DNA from: Prosopocoilus inquinatus
Lineage: Eukaryota; Arthropoda; Insecta; Coleoptera; Lucanidae
Length of the DNA: 64,000 bases
Direction: 5' to 3'
Assembly (NCBI GenBank): GCA_036172665.1
Contig: JAYKNF010000016.1
Span: 992,001-1,056,000 of the forward strand
Both the position numbers and the translations under genes were made by a program. This document shows positions 23,819 to 36,500 of this stretch, in pieces. Positions within the stretch are counted from its first letter, which is position 1. Each line of letters begins with the position of its first letter. The notes below the pieces were generated by a model that saw only the letters and a program-made list of their open reading frames with translations, did not search any database and was not told where the DNA came from.

Positions 23819-24286
23819 CTAAAGGTCGAAGAGGCAAAAAGCGGTCGGCCCGGACTTCTCAAAATTCATTAATCTATTCCTATTTTTGTGAATCTCCAAG
23901 CTTTCGAAAGAATCTAGGTTTGTTTTGTTATTAATTTGTTTGATTAAATCTATTTTATTTACAGAATGATTGTTTTCAAGCATGTGTAAGGCAACATTGG
24001 ATTTATCAAAGCGTTTGTATTTTAAATGAGCCAAGTGTTCTTTGAATCTAATTTTTAAGGATCTTTTTGTTTGCCCTACATAAATTTGATCACAATTTTT
24101 ACAACTAATTTTATATATACCTGATTTATCCTCCGAATCTACTTTATCTTTTGGATTTCCCAGCAACGATTTTAAGCTGTTATTGTTGGTGTAAACTATT
24201 CTTAAACCTAATTTTTTAAAAATTGTATTCAACCCTTTAGTATATTGAGGATAAAACGGCATTTTTACAATTTTTTTATAATCAGT
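23819..24286 (-). pseudogene. Penelope-like element C-terminus: GIY-YIG endonuclease domain, 5' partial
   Basis: The frame encodes the end of a Penelope-like RT-endonuclease, which nicks target DNA for retroelement insertion. Numbering from the internal Met at 24262: residues 1-34 are the family's connector (MPFYPQYTKGLN...LKSLL), followed by GIY at 48-50, a C54-x2-C57 pair between GIY and YVG (61-63), Arg72 and His76 in KIRFKEH, His93 and His99 completing a CCHH pattern as in Penelope endonucleases, a probable catalytic Glu at 120, and the NRLMNFEKSG tail. All expected active-site residues are present. The Met is not a true start: eight more in-frame codons (TDYKKIVK) read back to the junction at 24286 with no stop. 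The reverse transcriptase is absent, so this is a broken copy, although the surviving frame is intact. There is no promoter and no host gene nearby. Confidence 0.88.
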
Positions 24287-24297
24287 AAGATCAGTTA
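24287..24297. repeat. 11-bp target-site duplication, right copy (AAGATCAGTTA)
   Basis: It is identical to 23608-23618 and continues in phase into GTTAAATCACAGGAAC of the B satellite. Confidence 0.85.
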
Positions 24298-24804
24298 GTT
24301 AAATCACAGGAACAACGCTAACACGTGTTACTTCGTTCAGAAATATTTCCAGCTTCTGCTGTGTCCTAGAACTTCGTATCTCACATTATAGTTACTGGAG
24401 TCCGTCGAGACGCCAAATAATGTGAAAGATAGAGAAGATCGGTTAGTTAAATCACAGTAACAACGCTAGCACGTGTTGCTTCGTTCGAAACTATTTCCAG
24501 CTTCTGCTGTGTCCTAGAACATCGTGTCTCACATCAGGCTTACTGGAGTCCGTCGAGACGTCAAATAAGGTGAATGGTAGTGAAGATCGATTAGATAAAT
24601 CACAGGAACAACGCTAACACGCCTTGTTTCGTTCAAAATTATTTCCAGCTTCTGCTGTGTCCTAGAACTTCGTATCTCACATCATAGTTACTGGAGTCCG
24701 TCGAAACGCCAAATAATGTGAAAGATAGAGAAGATCGGTTAGTTAAACCACAGTAAAAACGCTAACACGTGTTGCTTCGTTCAAAACTATTTCCGGCTTC
24801 TGTT

Positions 24805-27800
24805 GCATACGATAACTTCGTATCTCACATCAGAGTTACAGGAGTTCGTCGAAACGTCAAATAATGTGAAAGATAGTGAAGATCAGTTAGTTAAATCACA
24901 GGAACAACGCTAACACGTGTTACTTCGTTCAGAAATATTTCCAGCTTCTGCTGTGTCCTAGAACTTAATATCTCACATCATAGTTACTGGAGTCCGTCGA
25001 AACGCCAAATAATGTGAAAGATAGAGAAGATCGGTTAGTTAAATCACAGTAACAACGCTAACACGTGTTGCTTCGTTCAAAACTATTTCCGGCTTCTGTT
25101 GCCCCCGAAAACTTCGTATCTCACTTCAGACTTACAGGAGTCAGTCGAAACGTAAAATAATGTGAAAGATAGTGAAGATCAGTTAGTTAAATCACAGGAA
25201 CAACGCTAACACGTGTTACTTCGTTCAGAAATATTTCCAGCTTCTGCTGCGTCCTAGAACTTCGTATCTCACATTATAGTTACTGGAGTCCGTCGAGACG
25301 CCAAATAATGTGAAAGATAGAGAAGATCGGTTAGTTAAATCACAGTAACAACGATAACAAATGTTGCTTCGTTCAAAATTATTTCCAGCTTCTGTTGCAC
25401 CCGAAAACTTCGTATCTCACATCAGAGTTACAGGAGTCCGTCGAAACGTCAAATAATGTGAAAGATAGTGAAGATCAGTTAATTAAATCACAGGAACAAC
25501 GCTAACACGTGTTACTTCGTTCAGAAATATTTCCAGCTTCTGCTGTGTCCTAGAACTTCGTATCTCACATCATAGTTACTGGAGTCCGTCGAAACGCCAA
25601 ATAATGTGAAAGATAGAGAAGATCGGTTAGTTAAATCACAGTAACAACGCTAGCACGTGTTGCTTCGTTCGAGACTATTTCCAGCTTCTGCTGTGTCCTA
25701 GAACTTCGTGTCTCACATCAGGCTTACTGGAGTCCGTCGAAACGTCAAATAAGGTGAAAGGTAGTGAAGATCGATTAGATAAATCACAGGAACAACGCTA
25801 ACACGCCTTGTTTCGTTCAAAACTATTTCCAGCTTCTGCTGTGTCCTAGAACTTCGTATATCACATCATAGTTACTGGAGTACATCTAAACGTCAAATAA
25901 TGCGAAGGGTAGTGAAGATCGATTAGATAAATCACAGGAACAACGCTAACACGTGTTGCTTCTTTCAAAACTATTTCCAGCTTCTGCTGTGTCCTAAAAC
26001 TTCGTATCTCACATCATAGTTACTGGAGTCCGTCGAAACGCCAAATATTGTGAAAGATAGAGAAGATCGGTTAGTTAAATCACAGTAACAACGCTAACAC
26101 GTGTTGCTTCGTTCAAAACTCTTTCCTGCTTCTGTTGCCCCCGAAAACTTCGTATCTCACATCAAAGTTACAGGAGTCCGTCGAAACGTCAAATAATGTG
26201 AAAGATAGTGAAGGTCAGTTATTTAAATCACAGGAACATCGCTAACACGTGTTACTTCGTTCAGAAATATTTCGAGGTTCTGCTGTGTCCTAGAACTTCG
26301 TATCTCACATCATAGTTACTGGAGTCCGTCGAAACGCCAAATAATGTGAAAGATAGAGAAGATCGGTTAGTTAAACCACAGTAACAACGATAACACGTGT
26401 TGCTTCGTTCAAAACTATTTCCGGCTTCTGTTGCATACCATAACTTCGTATCTCACATCAGAGTTACAGGAGTTCGTCGAAACGTCAAATAATGTGAAAG
26501 ATAGTGAAGATCAGTTAGTTAAATCACAGGAACAACGCTAACACGTGTTACTTCGTTCAGAAATATTTCCAGCTTCTGCTGTGTCCTAGAACATAATATC
26601 TCACATCATAGTTACTGGAGTCCGTCGAAACGCCAAATAATGTGAAAGATAGAGAAGATCGGTTAGTTAAATCACAGTAACAACGCTAACACGTGTTGCT
26701 TCGTTCAAAACTATTTCCGGCTTCTGTTGCCCCCGAAAACTTCGTATCTCACTTCAGACTTACAGGAGTCAGTCGAAACGTAAAATAATGTGAAAGATAG
26801 TGAAGATCAGTTAGTTAAATCACATGAACAACGCTAACACGTGTTACTTCGTTCAGAAATATTTCCAGCTTCTGCTGCGTCCTAGAACTTCGTATCTCAC
26901 ATTATAGTTACTGGAGTCCGTCGAGACGCCAAATAATGTGAAAGATAGAGAAGATCGTTTAGTTAAATCACAGTAACAACGATAACAAATGTTGCTTCGT
27001 TCAAAATTATTTCCAGCTTCTGCTGTGTCCTAAAACTTCTTATCTCACATCATAGTTACTGGAGTCCGTCGAAGCGCCAAATAATGTGAAAGATAGAGAA
27101 GATCGGTTAGTTAAATCACAGGAACAACGATAACAAATGTTGCTTCGTTCAGAAATATTTCCAGCTTCTGCTGTGTCCTAGAACTTCGTATCTCACATCA
27201 TAGTTACTGGAGTCCGTCGAAACGCCAAATATTGTGAAAGATAGAGAAGATCGGTTAGTTAAATCACAGTAACAACGCTAACACGTGTTGCTTCGTTCAA
27301 AACTCTTTCCTGCTTCTGTTGCCCCCGAAAACTTCGTATCACACATCAAAGTTACAGGAGGCCGTCGAAACGCCAAATAATGTGAAAGATAGAGAAGATC
27401 GGTTAGTTAAATCACAGTAACAACGCTAGCACGTGTTGCTTCGTTCGAGACTATTTCCAGGTTCTGCTGTGTCCTAGAACTTCGTGTCTCACATCAGGCT
27501 TACTGGAGTCCGTCGAAACGTCAAATAAGGTGAAAGGTAGTGAAGATCGATTAGATAAATCACAGGAACAACGCTAACACGCCTTGTTTCGTTCAAAACT
27601 ATTTCCAGCTTCTGCTGTGTCCTATAACTTCTTATCTCACATCATAGTTACTGGAGTCCGTCGAAGCGCCAAATAATGTGAAAGATAGAGAAGATCGGTT
27701 AGTTAAATCACAGGAACAACGATAACAAATGTTGCTTCGTTCAGAAATATTTCCAGCTTCTGCTGTGTCCTAGAACTTCGTATATGACATCATAGTTACT

Positions 27801-28060
27801 GGAGTACATCTAAACGTCAAATAATGCGAAGGGTAGTGAAGATCGATTAGATAAATCACAGGAACAACGCTAACACGTGTTGCTTCTTTCAAAACTATTT
27901 CCAGCTTCTGCTGTGTCCAAAAACTTCGTATCTCACATCATAGTTACTGGAGTCCGTCGAAACGCCAAATATTGTGAAAGATAGAGAAGATCGGTTAGTT
28001 AAATCACAGTAACAACGATAACAAATGCTGCTTCGTTCAAAACTATTTCCAGCTTCTGTT
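24805..28060. repeat. B-array higher-order repeat, 11-mer (1628 bp)
   Basis: The rare variant TTGCATAC...ATAACTTCG has GCATAC at 24805 and again at 26433, exactly 1628 bp = 11 x 148 apart. The following monomers repeat the same order of variants: GAACTTAATATC/GAACATAATATC, then CACTTCAGACTTAC with CGTAAAATAATG, then TGCGTCCTAG. Confidence 0.8.
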
Positions 28061-30870
28061 GCCCCCGAAAACTTCGTATCTCACATCAGAGTTACAGGAG
28101 TCCGTCGAAACGTCAAATAATGTGAAAGATAGTGAAGATCGGTTAGTTAAATCACAGGAACAACGCTAACACGTGTTGCTTCGTTCAGAAATATTTCCAG
28201 CTTCTGCTGTGTCCTAGAACTTCGTATCTAACATCATAGTTACTGGAGTCCGTCGAAACGCCAAATAATGTGAAAGATAGAGAAGATCGGTTAGTTAAAT
28301 CACATTAACAACGCTAACACGTGTTATTTCGTTCAGAAATATTTCCAGCTTCTGTTGTGTCCCAGAACTTCGTATCTCACATCATAGTTACAGGAGTCCG
28401 TCGAGACGCCAAATAATGTGAAAGATAGAGAAGATCGGTTAGTTAAATCACAGTAACAACTATAATAAATGTTGCTTCGTTCAAAACTATTTCCAGCTTC
28501 TGTTGCCCCGAAAACTTCCTATCTCACATCAGAGTTACAGGAGTCCGTCGAAACCACAAATAATGTGAAAGATAGTGAAGATCGGTTAGTTAAATCATAG
28601 GAACAACACTAACACGAGTTGATTCGTTCCGAAATATTTCCAGCTTCTGCTGTGTCCTAGAACATAATATCTCACATCATAGTTACTGGAGTCCTTCGAA
28701 ACGCCAAATAATGTGAAAGATAGAGAAGATCGGTTAGTTAAATCACAGTAACAACGCTAACACGTGTTGCTTCGTTCAAAACTATTTCCGGCTTCTGTTG
28801 CCCCCGAAAACTTCGTATCTCACATCATAGTTACTGGAGTCCGTCGAAACGCCAAATATTGTGAAAGATAGAGAAGATCGGTTAGTTAAATCACAGTAAC
28901 AACGCTAACACGTGTTGCTTCGTTCAAAACTCTTTCCTGCTTCTGTTGCCCCCGAAAACTTCGTATCACACATCAAAGTTACAGGAGGCCGTCGAAACGC
29001 CAAATAATGTGAAAGATAGAGAAGATCGGTTAGTTAAATCACAGTAACAACGCTAGCACGTGTTGCTTCGTTCGAGACTATTTCCAGGTTCTGCTGTGTC
29101 CTAGAACTTCGTGTCTCACATCAGGCTTACTGGAGTCCGTCGAAACGTCAAATAAGGTGAAAGGTAGTGAAGATCGATTAGATAAATCACAGGAACAACG
29201 CTAACACGCCTTGTTTCGTTCAAAACTATTTCCAGCTTCTGCTGTGTCCTATAACTTCTTATCTCACATCATAGTTACTGGAGTCCGTCGAAGCGCCAAA
29301 TAATGTGAAAGATAGAGAAGATCGGTTAGTTAAATCACAGGAACAACGATAACAAATGTTGCTTCGTTCAGAAATATTTCCAGCTTCTGCTGTGTCCTAG
29401 AACTTCGTATATCACATCATAGTTACTGGAGTACATCTAAACGTCAAATAATGCGAAGGGTAGTGAAGATCGATTAGATAAATCACAGGAACAACGCTAA
29501 CACGTGTTGCTTCTTTCAAAACTATTTCCAGCTTCTGCTGTGTCCAAAAACTTCGTATCTCACATCATAGTTACTGGAGTCCGTCGAAACGCCAAATATT
29601 GTGAAAGATAGAGAAGATCGGTTAGTTAAATCACAGTAACAACGATAACAAATGCTGCTTCGTTCAAAACTATTTCCAGCTTCTGTTGCCCCCGAAAACT
29701 TCGTATCTCACATCAGAGTTACAGGAGTCCGTCGAAACGTCAAATAATGTGAAAGATAGTGAAGATCGGTTAGTTAAATCACAGGAACAACGCTAACACG
29801 TGTTGCTTCGTTCAGAAATATTTCCAGCTTCTGCTGTGTCCTAGAACTTCGTATCTCACATCATAGTTACTGGAGTCCGTCGAAACGCCAAATAATGTGA
29901 AAGATAGAGAAGATCGGTTATTTAAATCACATTAACAACGCTAACACGTGTTATTTCGTTCAGAAATATTTCCAGCTTCTGTTGTGTCCCAGAACTTCGT
30001 ATCTCACATCATAGTTACAGGAGTCCGTCGAGACGCCAAATAATGTGAAAGATAGAGAAGATCGGTTAGTTAAATCACAGTAACAACGATAATAAATGTT
30101 GCTTCGTTCAAAACTATTTCCAGCTTCTGGTGCCCCGAAAACTTCCTATCTCACATCAGAGTTACAGGAGTCCGTCGAAACCACAAATAATGTGAAAGAT
30201 AGTGAAGATCGGTTAGTTAAATCATAGGAACAACACTAACACGAGTTGATTCGTTCCGAAATATTTCCAGCTTCTGCTGTGTCCTAGAACTTCGTATCTC
30301 ACATCATAGTTACTGGAGTTCATCTAAACGTCAAATAATGCGAAGGGTAGTGAAGATCTACTAGATAAATCACAGGAACAACTCTGACACGTGTTACTTC
30401 GTTCAAAACTATTTCCGTCTTCTGTTGCCACCGAAAACTTCGTATCTCACATCAGGGTTACAGGAGTCAGTCGAAACGTCAGATAATGTGAAAGATAGTG
30501 AAGATCGGTTAGTTAAATCACAGGATCAACGCTAACACGTGTTATTTCGTTCAGAAATATTTCCAGCTTCTGCTGTGTCCTAGAACTTCGTATCTCACAT
30601 TATAGTTACTGGAGTCCGTCGAGACGCCAAATAATGTGAAAGATAGAGAAGATCGGTTAGTTAAATCACAGGAACAACGATAACAAATGTTGCTTAGTTC
30701 AGAAATATTTCCAGCTTCTGCTGTGTCCTAGAACTTCATATCTCATATCATAGTTATTGGAGTCCGTCGAAACGTCAAATAATGTGAAAGATAGAGAAGA
30801 TCAATTAGGTAAATCACAGGAACAACGATAACAAATGTTGCTTCGTTCAAAACTATTTCCAGCTTCTGTT
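27621..30870. repeat. B-array higher-order repeat, second 11-mer
   Basis: CCTATAACTTCTTATC occurs at 27621 and 29248 (1627 bp, 11 x 148 less 1). It is followed in both by GTCGAAGCGCC, the TATATGACATC/TATATCACATC pair, GTGTCCAAAAAC and ACAAATGCTGC in the same order. A related copy begins near 31763, about 17 monomers further on. Confidence 0.8.
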
Positions 30871-33550
30871 GCCCCCGAAAACTTCGTATCTCACATCAGA
30901 GTTACAGGAGTCCGTCGAGACGCCAAATAATGTGAAAGATAGAGAAGATCGGTTAGTTAAATCACAGTAACAACGATAACAAATGTTGCTTCGTTCAAAA
31001 TTATTTCCAGCTTCTGCTGTGTCCTAAAACTTCGTATCTCACATCATAGTTACTGGAGTCCGTCGAAACGCCAAATATTGTGAAAGATAGAGAAGATCGG
31101 TTAGTTAAATCACAGTAACAACGCTAACACGTGTTGCTTCGTTCAAAACTCTTTCCTGCTTCTGTTGCCCCCGAAAACTTCGTATCTCACATCAAAGTTA
31201 CAGGAGTCCGTCGAAACGCCAAATAATGTGAAAGATAGAGAAGATCGGTTAGTTAAATCACAGTAACAACGCTAGCACGTGTTGCTTCGTTCGAGACTAT
31301 TTCCAGCTTCTGCTGTGTCCTAGAACTTCGTGTCTCACTTCAGGCTTACTGGAGTCCGTCGAAACGTCAAATAAGGTGAAAGGTAGTGAAGATCGATTAG
31401 ATAAATCACAGGAACAACGCTAACACGCCTTGTTTCGTTCAAAACTATTTCCAGCTTCTGCTGTGTCCTAGAACTTCGTATCTCACATCATAGTTACTGG
31501 AGTCCGTCGAAACGCCAAATAATGTGAAAGATAGAGAAGATCGGTTAGTTAAATCACAGTAACAACGATAACACGTGTTGCTTCGTTCAAAACTATTTCC
31601 GGCTTCTGTTGCCCCCGAAAACTTCGTATCTTACTTCAGACTTACAGGAGTCAGTCGAAACGTAAAATAATGTGAAAGATAGTGAAGATCAGTTAGTTAA
31701 ATCACAGGAAGAACGCTAACACGTGTTACTTCGTTCAGAAATATTTCCAGCTTCTGCTGTGTATTATAACTTCTTATCTCACATCATAGTTACTGGAGTC
31801 CGTCGAAGCGCCAAATAATGTGAAAGATAGAGAAGATCGGTTAGTTAAATCACAGGAACAACGATAACAAATGTTGCTTCGTTCAGAAATATTTCCAGCT
31901 TCTGCTGTGTCCTAGAACTTCGTATATCACATCATAGTTACTGGAGTACATCTAAACGTCAAATAATGCGAAGGGTAGTGAAGATCGATTAGATAAATCA
32001 CAGGAACAACGCTAACACGTGTTGCTTCTTTCAAAACTATTTCCAGCTTCTGCTGTGTCCTAAAACTTCGTATCTCACATCATAGTTACTGGAGTCCGCC
32101 GAAACGCCAAATATTGTGAAAGATAGAGAAGATCGGTTAGTTAAATCACAGTAACAACGATAACAAATGCTGCTTCGTTCAAAACTATTTCCAGCTTCTG
32201 TTGCCCCCGAAAACTTCGTATCTCACATCAGAGTTACAGGAGTACGTCGAAACGTCAAATAATGTGAAAGATAGTGAAGATCGGTTAGTTAAATCACAGG
32301 AACAACGCTAACACGTGTTGCTTCGTTCAGAAATATTTCCAGCTTCTGCTGTGTCCTATAACTTCGTATCTCACATCATAGTTACTGGAGTCCGTCGAAA
32401 CGCCAAATAATGTGAAAGATAGAGAAGATCGGTTAGTTAAATCACATTAACAACGCTAACACGTGTTATTTCGTTCAGAAATATTTCCAGCTTCTGCTGT
32501 GTCCTAGAACTTCGTATCTCACATCATAGTTACAGGAGTCCGTCGAGACGCCAAATAATGTGAAAGATAGAGAAGATCGGTTAGTTAAATCACAGCAACA
32601 ACGATAATAAATGTTGCTTCGTTCAAAACTATTTCCAGCTTCTGTTGCCCCGAAAACTTCCTATCTCACATCAGAGTTACAGGAGTCCGTCGAAACGTCA
32701 AATAATGTGAAAGATAGTGAAGATCGGTTAGTTAAATCACAGGAACAACGCTAACACGTGTTGCTTCGTTCAGAAATATTTCCAGCTTCTGCTGTGTCCT
32801 ATAACTTCGTATCTCACATCATAGTTACTGGAGTCCGTCGAAACGCCAAATAATGTGAAAGATAGAGAAGATCGGTTAGTTAAATCACATTAACAACGCT
32901 AACACGTGTTATTTCGTTCAGAAATATTTCCAGCTTATGCTGTGTCCTAGAACTTCGTATCTCACATCAGAGTTACAGGAGTCCGTCGAAACGTCAAATA
33001 ATGTGAAAGATAGTGAAGATCGGTTAGTTAAATCACAGGAACAACGCTAACACGTGTTGCTTCGTTCAGAAATATTTCCAGCTTCCGCTGTGTCCTAGAA
33101 CTTCGTATCTCACATCATAGTTACTGGAGTCTGTCGAAACGTCAAATAAGATGAGAGGTAGTGAAGTTCGATTAGGTAAATCACAGGACCAACGATAACA
33201 AATGTTGCTTCGTTCAAAACTATTTCCAGCTTCTGTTGCCCCCGAAAACTTCGTATTTCACATCTGAGTTACAGGAGTCAGTCGAAACGTCAAATAATGT
33301 GAAAGATAGAGAAGATCGGTTAGTTAAACCACAGGAACAACGCTAACACGTGTTACTTCGTTCAGAAATATTTCCAGCTTCTGCTGTGTCCTAGAACTTC
33401 GTATCTCACATCATAGATACTGGAGTACATCTAAACGTCAAATAATGCGAAGGGTAGTGAAGATCGATTAGATAAAGCACAGGAACAACGCTAACACGTG
33501 CTGCTTCGTTCAAAACTATTTCCAGCCTCTGCTGTGTCCTAGAACTTCGT

Positions 33551-36500
33551 ATCTAATATCATAGTTACTGGAGTCCGTCGAAACGCCAAATAAAGTGAAA
33601 GATAGAGAAGATCGGTTAGTTAAATCACAGTAACAACGTTAACAAATGTTGCTTCGTTCAAAGCTATCTCCAGCTTCTGTTGCCCCGAAAACTTCGTATT
33701 TCACATCAGAGTTACAGGAGTCCGTCAAATCTTCAAATAATGTGAAAGATAGTGAAAATCGGTTAGTTAAATCACAGGAAAAACGCTAACACGTGTTGAA
33801 TCGTTCAGAAATATCTCCAGCTCTCTGCTGTGTCCTAGAATTTCGTATCTCATATCATAGTTACTGGAGTTCATCTAAACGTCAAATAATGGGAAGGGTA
33901 GTGATGATCGATTAGATAAATCACAGTGACAACGTTAACACGTGTTGCTTCGTTCAAAACTATTTCCGGTTTCTGTTGCCCCCGAAAACTTCGTATCTCA
34001 CATCAGAGTTACAGGAGTCCGTCGAAACGTCAAATAATGTGAAAGATAGAGAAGATCGGTTAGTTAAATCACAGGAACAACGCTAACACGTGTTACTTCG
34101 TTCAGAAATATTTCCAGCTTCTGCTGTGTCCTAGAACTTCGTATCTCACATCATAGTTACTGGAGTCCGTCGAAACGCCAAATAATGTGAAAGATAGAGA
34201 AGATCGGTTAGTTAAATCACATTAACAACGCTAACACGTGTTATTTCGTTCAGAAATATTTCCAGCTTCTGCTGTGTCCTAGAACTTCGTATCTCACATT
34301 ATAGTTACTGGAGTCCGTCGAGACGCCAAATAATGTGAAAGATAGAGAAGATCGGTTAGTTAAATCACAGGAACAACGATAACAAATGTTGCTTAGTTCA
34401 GAAATATTTCCAGCTTCTGCTGTGTCCTAGAACTTCGTATCTCACATCATAGTTACTGGAGTTCATCTAAACGTCAAATAATGCGAAGGGTAGTGAAGAT
34501 CTATTAGATAAATCACAGGAACAACTCTGACACGTGTTACTTCGTTCAAAACTATTTCCGGCTTCTGTTGCCACCGAAAACTTCGTATCTCACATCAGAG
34601 TTACAGGAGTCAGTCGAAACGTCAGATAATGTGAAAGGTAGTGAAGATCGGTTAGTTAAATCACAGGATCAACGCTAACACGTGTTATTTCGTTCAGAAA
34701 TATTTCCAGCTTCTGCTGTGTCCTAGAACTTCGTATCTCACATTATAGTTACTGGAGTCCGTCGAGACGCCAAATAATGTGAAAGATAGAGAAGATCGGT
34801 TAGTTAAATCACAGGAACAACGATAACAAATGTTGCTTAGTTCAGAAATATTTCCAGCTTCTGCTGTGTCCTAGAACTTCATATCTCATATCATAGTTAT
34901 TGGAGTCCGTCGAAACGTCAAATAATGTGAAAGATAGAGAAGATCAATTAGGTAAATCACAGGAACAACGATAACAAATGTTGCTTCGTTCAAAACTATT
35001 TCCAACTTCTGTTGCCCCCGAAAACTTCGTATCTCACATCAGAGTTACAGGAGTCAGCAGAAACGTCAAATAATGTGAAAGATAGTGAAGATCAGTTAGT
35101 TAAACCACAGGAACAACGCTAACACGTGTTGCTTCTTGCAGAAATATTTCCAGCTTCTGCTGTGTCCTAGAACTTCGTATCTCACATCATAGTTACTGGA
35201 GTTCATCTAAACGTCAAATAATGCGAAGGGTAGTGAAGATCTATTAGATAAATCACAGGAACAACTCTGACACGTGTTACTTCGTTCAAAACTATTTCCG
35301 GCTTCTGTTGCCACCGAAAATTTCGTATCTCACATCAGAGTTACAGGAGTCCGTCGAAACGTCAAATAATGTGAAAGATAGTGAAGATCGGTTAGTTAAA
35401 TCACAGGAACAACGCTAACACGTGTTGCTTCGTTCAGAAATATCTCCAGCTCTCTGCTGTGTCCTAGAACTTCAACAACGTTAACAAATGTTGCTTCGTT
35501 CAAAGCTATCTCCAGCTTCTGTTGCCCCGAAAACTTCGTATTTCACATCAGAGTTACAGGAGTCCGTCAAATCGTCAAATAATGTGAAAGATAGTGAAAA
35601 TCGGTTAGTTAAATCACAGGAAAAACGCTAACACGTGTTGAATCGTTCAGAAATATCTCCAGCTCTCTGCTGTGTCCTAGAACTTCGTATCTCATATCAT
35701 AGTTACTGGAGTTCATCTAAACGTCAAATAATGGGAAGGGTAGTGATGATCGATTAGATAAATCACAGTGACAACGTTAACACGTGTTGCTTCGTTCAAA
35801 ACTATTTCCGGTTTCTGTTGCCCCCGAAAACTTCGTATCTCACATCAGAGTTACAGGAGTCCGTCGAAACGTCAAATAATGTGAAAGATAGAGAAGATCG
35901 GTTAGTTAAATCACAGGAACAACGCTAACAAGTGTTACTTCGTTCAGAAATATTTCCAGCTTCTGCTGTGTCCTAGAACTTCGTATCTCACATCATAGTT
36001 ACTGGAGTCCGTCGAAACGCCAAATAATCTGAAAGATAGAGAAGATCGGTTAGTTAAATCACATTAACAACGCTAACACGTGTTATTTCGTTCAGAAATA
36101 TTTCCAGCTTCTGCTGTGTCCTAGAACTTCGTATCTCACATCATAGTTACAGGAGTCCGTCGAGACGCCAAATAATGTGAAAGATAGAGAAGATCGGTTA
36201 GTTAAATCACAGTAACAACGATAATAAATGTTGCTTCGTTCAAAACTATTTCCAGCTTCTGTTGCCCCGAAAACTTCCTATCTCACATCAGAGTTACAGG
36301 AGTCCGTCGAAACCACAAATAATGTGAAAGATAGTGAAGATCGGTTAGTTAAATCACAGGATCAACACTAACACGTGTTGATTCGTTCCGAAATATTTCC
36401 AGCTTCTGCTGTGTCCTAGAACTTCGTATATCACATCATAGTTACTGGAGTTCATCTAAACGTCAAATAATGCGAAGGGTAGTGAAGATCTATTAGATAA

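Larger units (their letters stand above)
23619..24286 (-). mobile_element. 5'-truncated Penelope-like retroelement remnant (668 bp)
   Basis: This non-satellite insert is flanked by an 11-bp direct repeat of the target. Read on the minus strand it contains the last 156 codons of a Penelope-type polyprotein (connector plus GIY-YIG endonuclease), a TAG stop at 23821-23819 and about 200 bp of 3' flank containing a hammerhead-like motif. The reverse transcriptase is missing, and the open frame runs to the insertion edge without a stop. The truncation therefore looks like incomplete reverse transcription at insertion rather than later decay. Truncated 5' ends and variable target duplications are characteristic of these elements. 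Confidence 0.85.

Noticed and set aside
23625..23822. 65-codon plus frame
   Set aside because: Antisense to the Penelope 3' flank and ribozyme-like region; no family resemblance.
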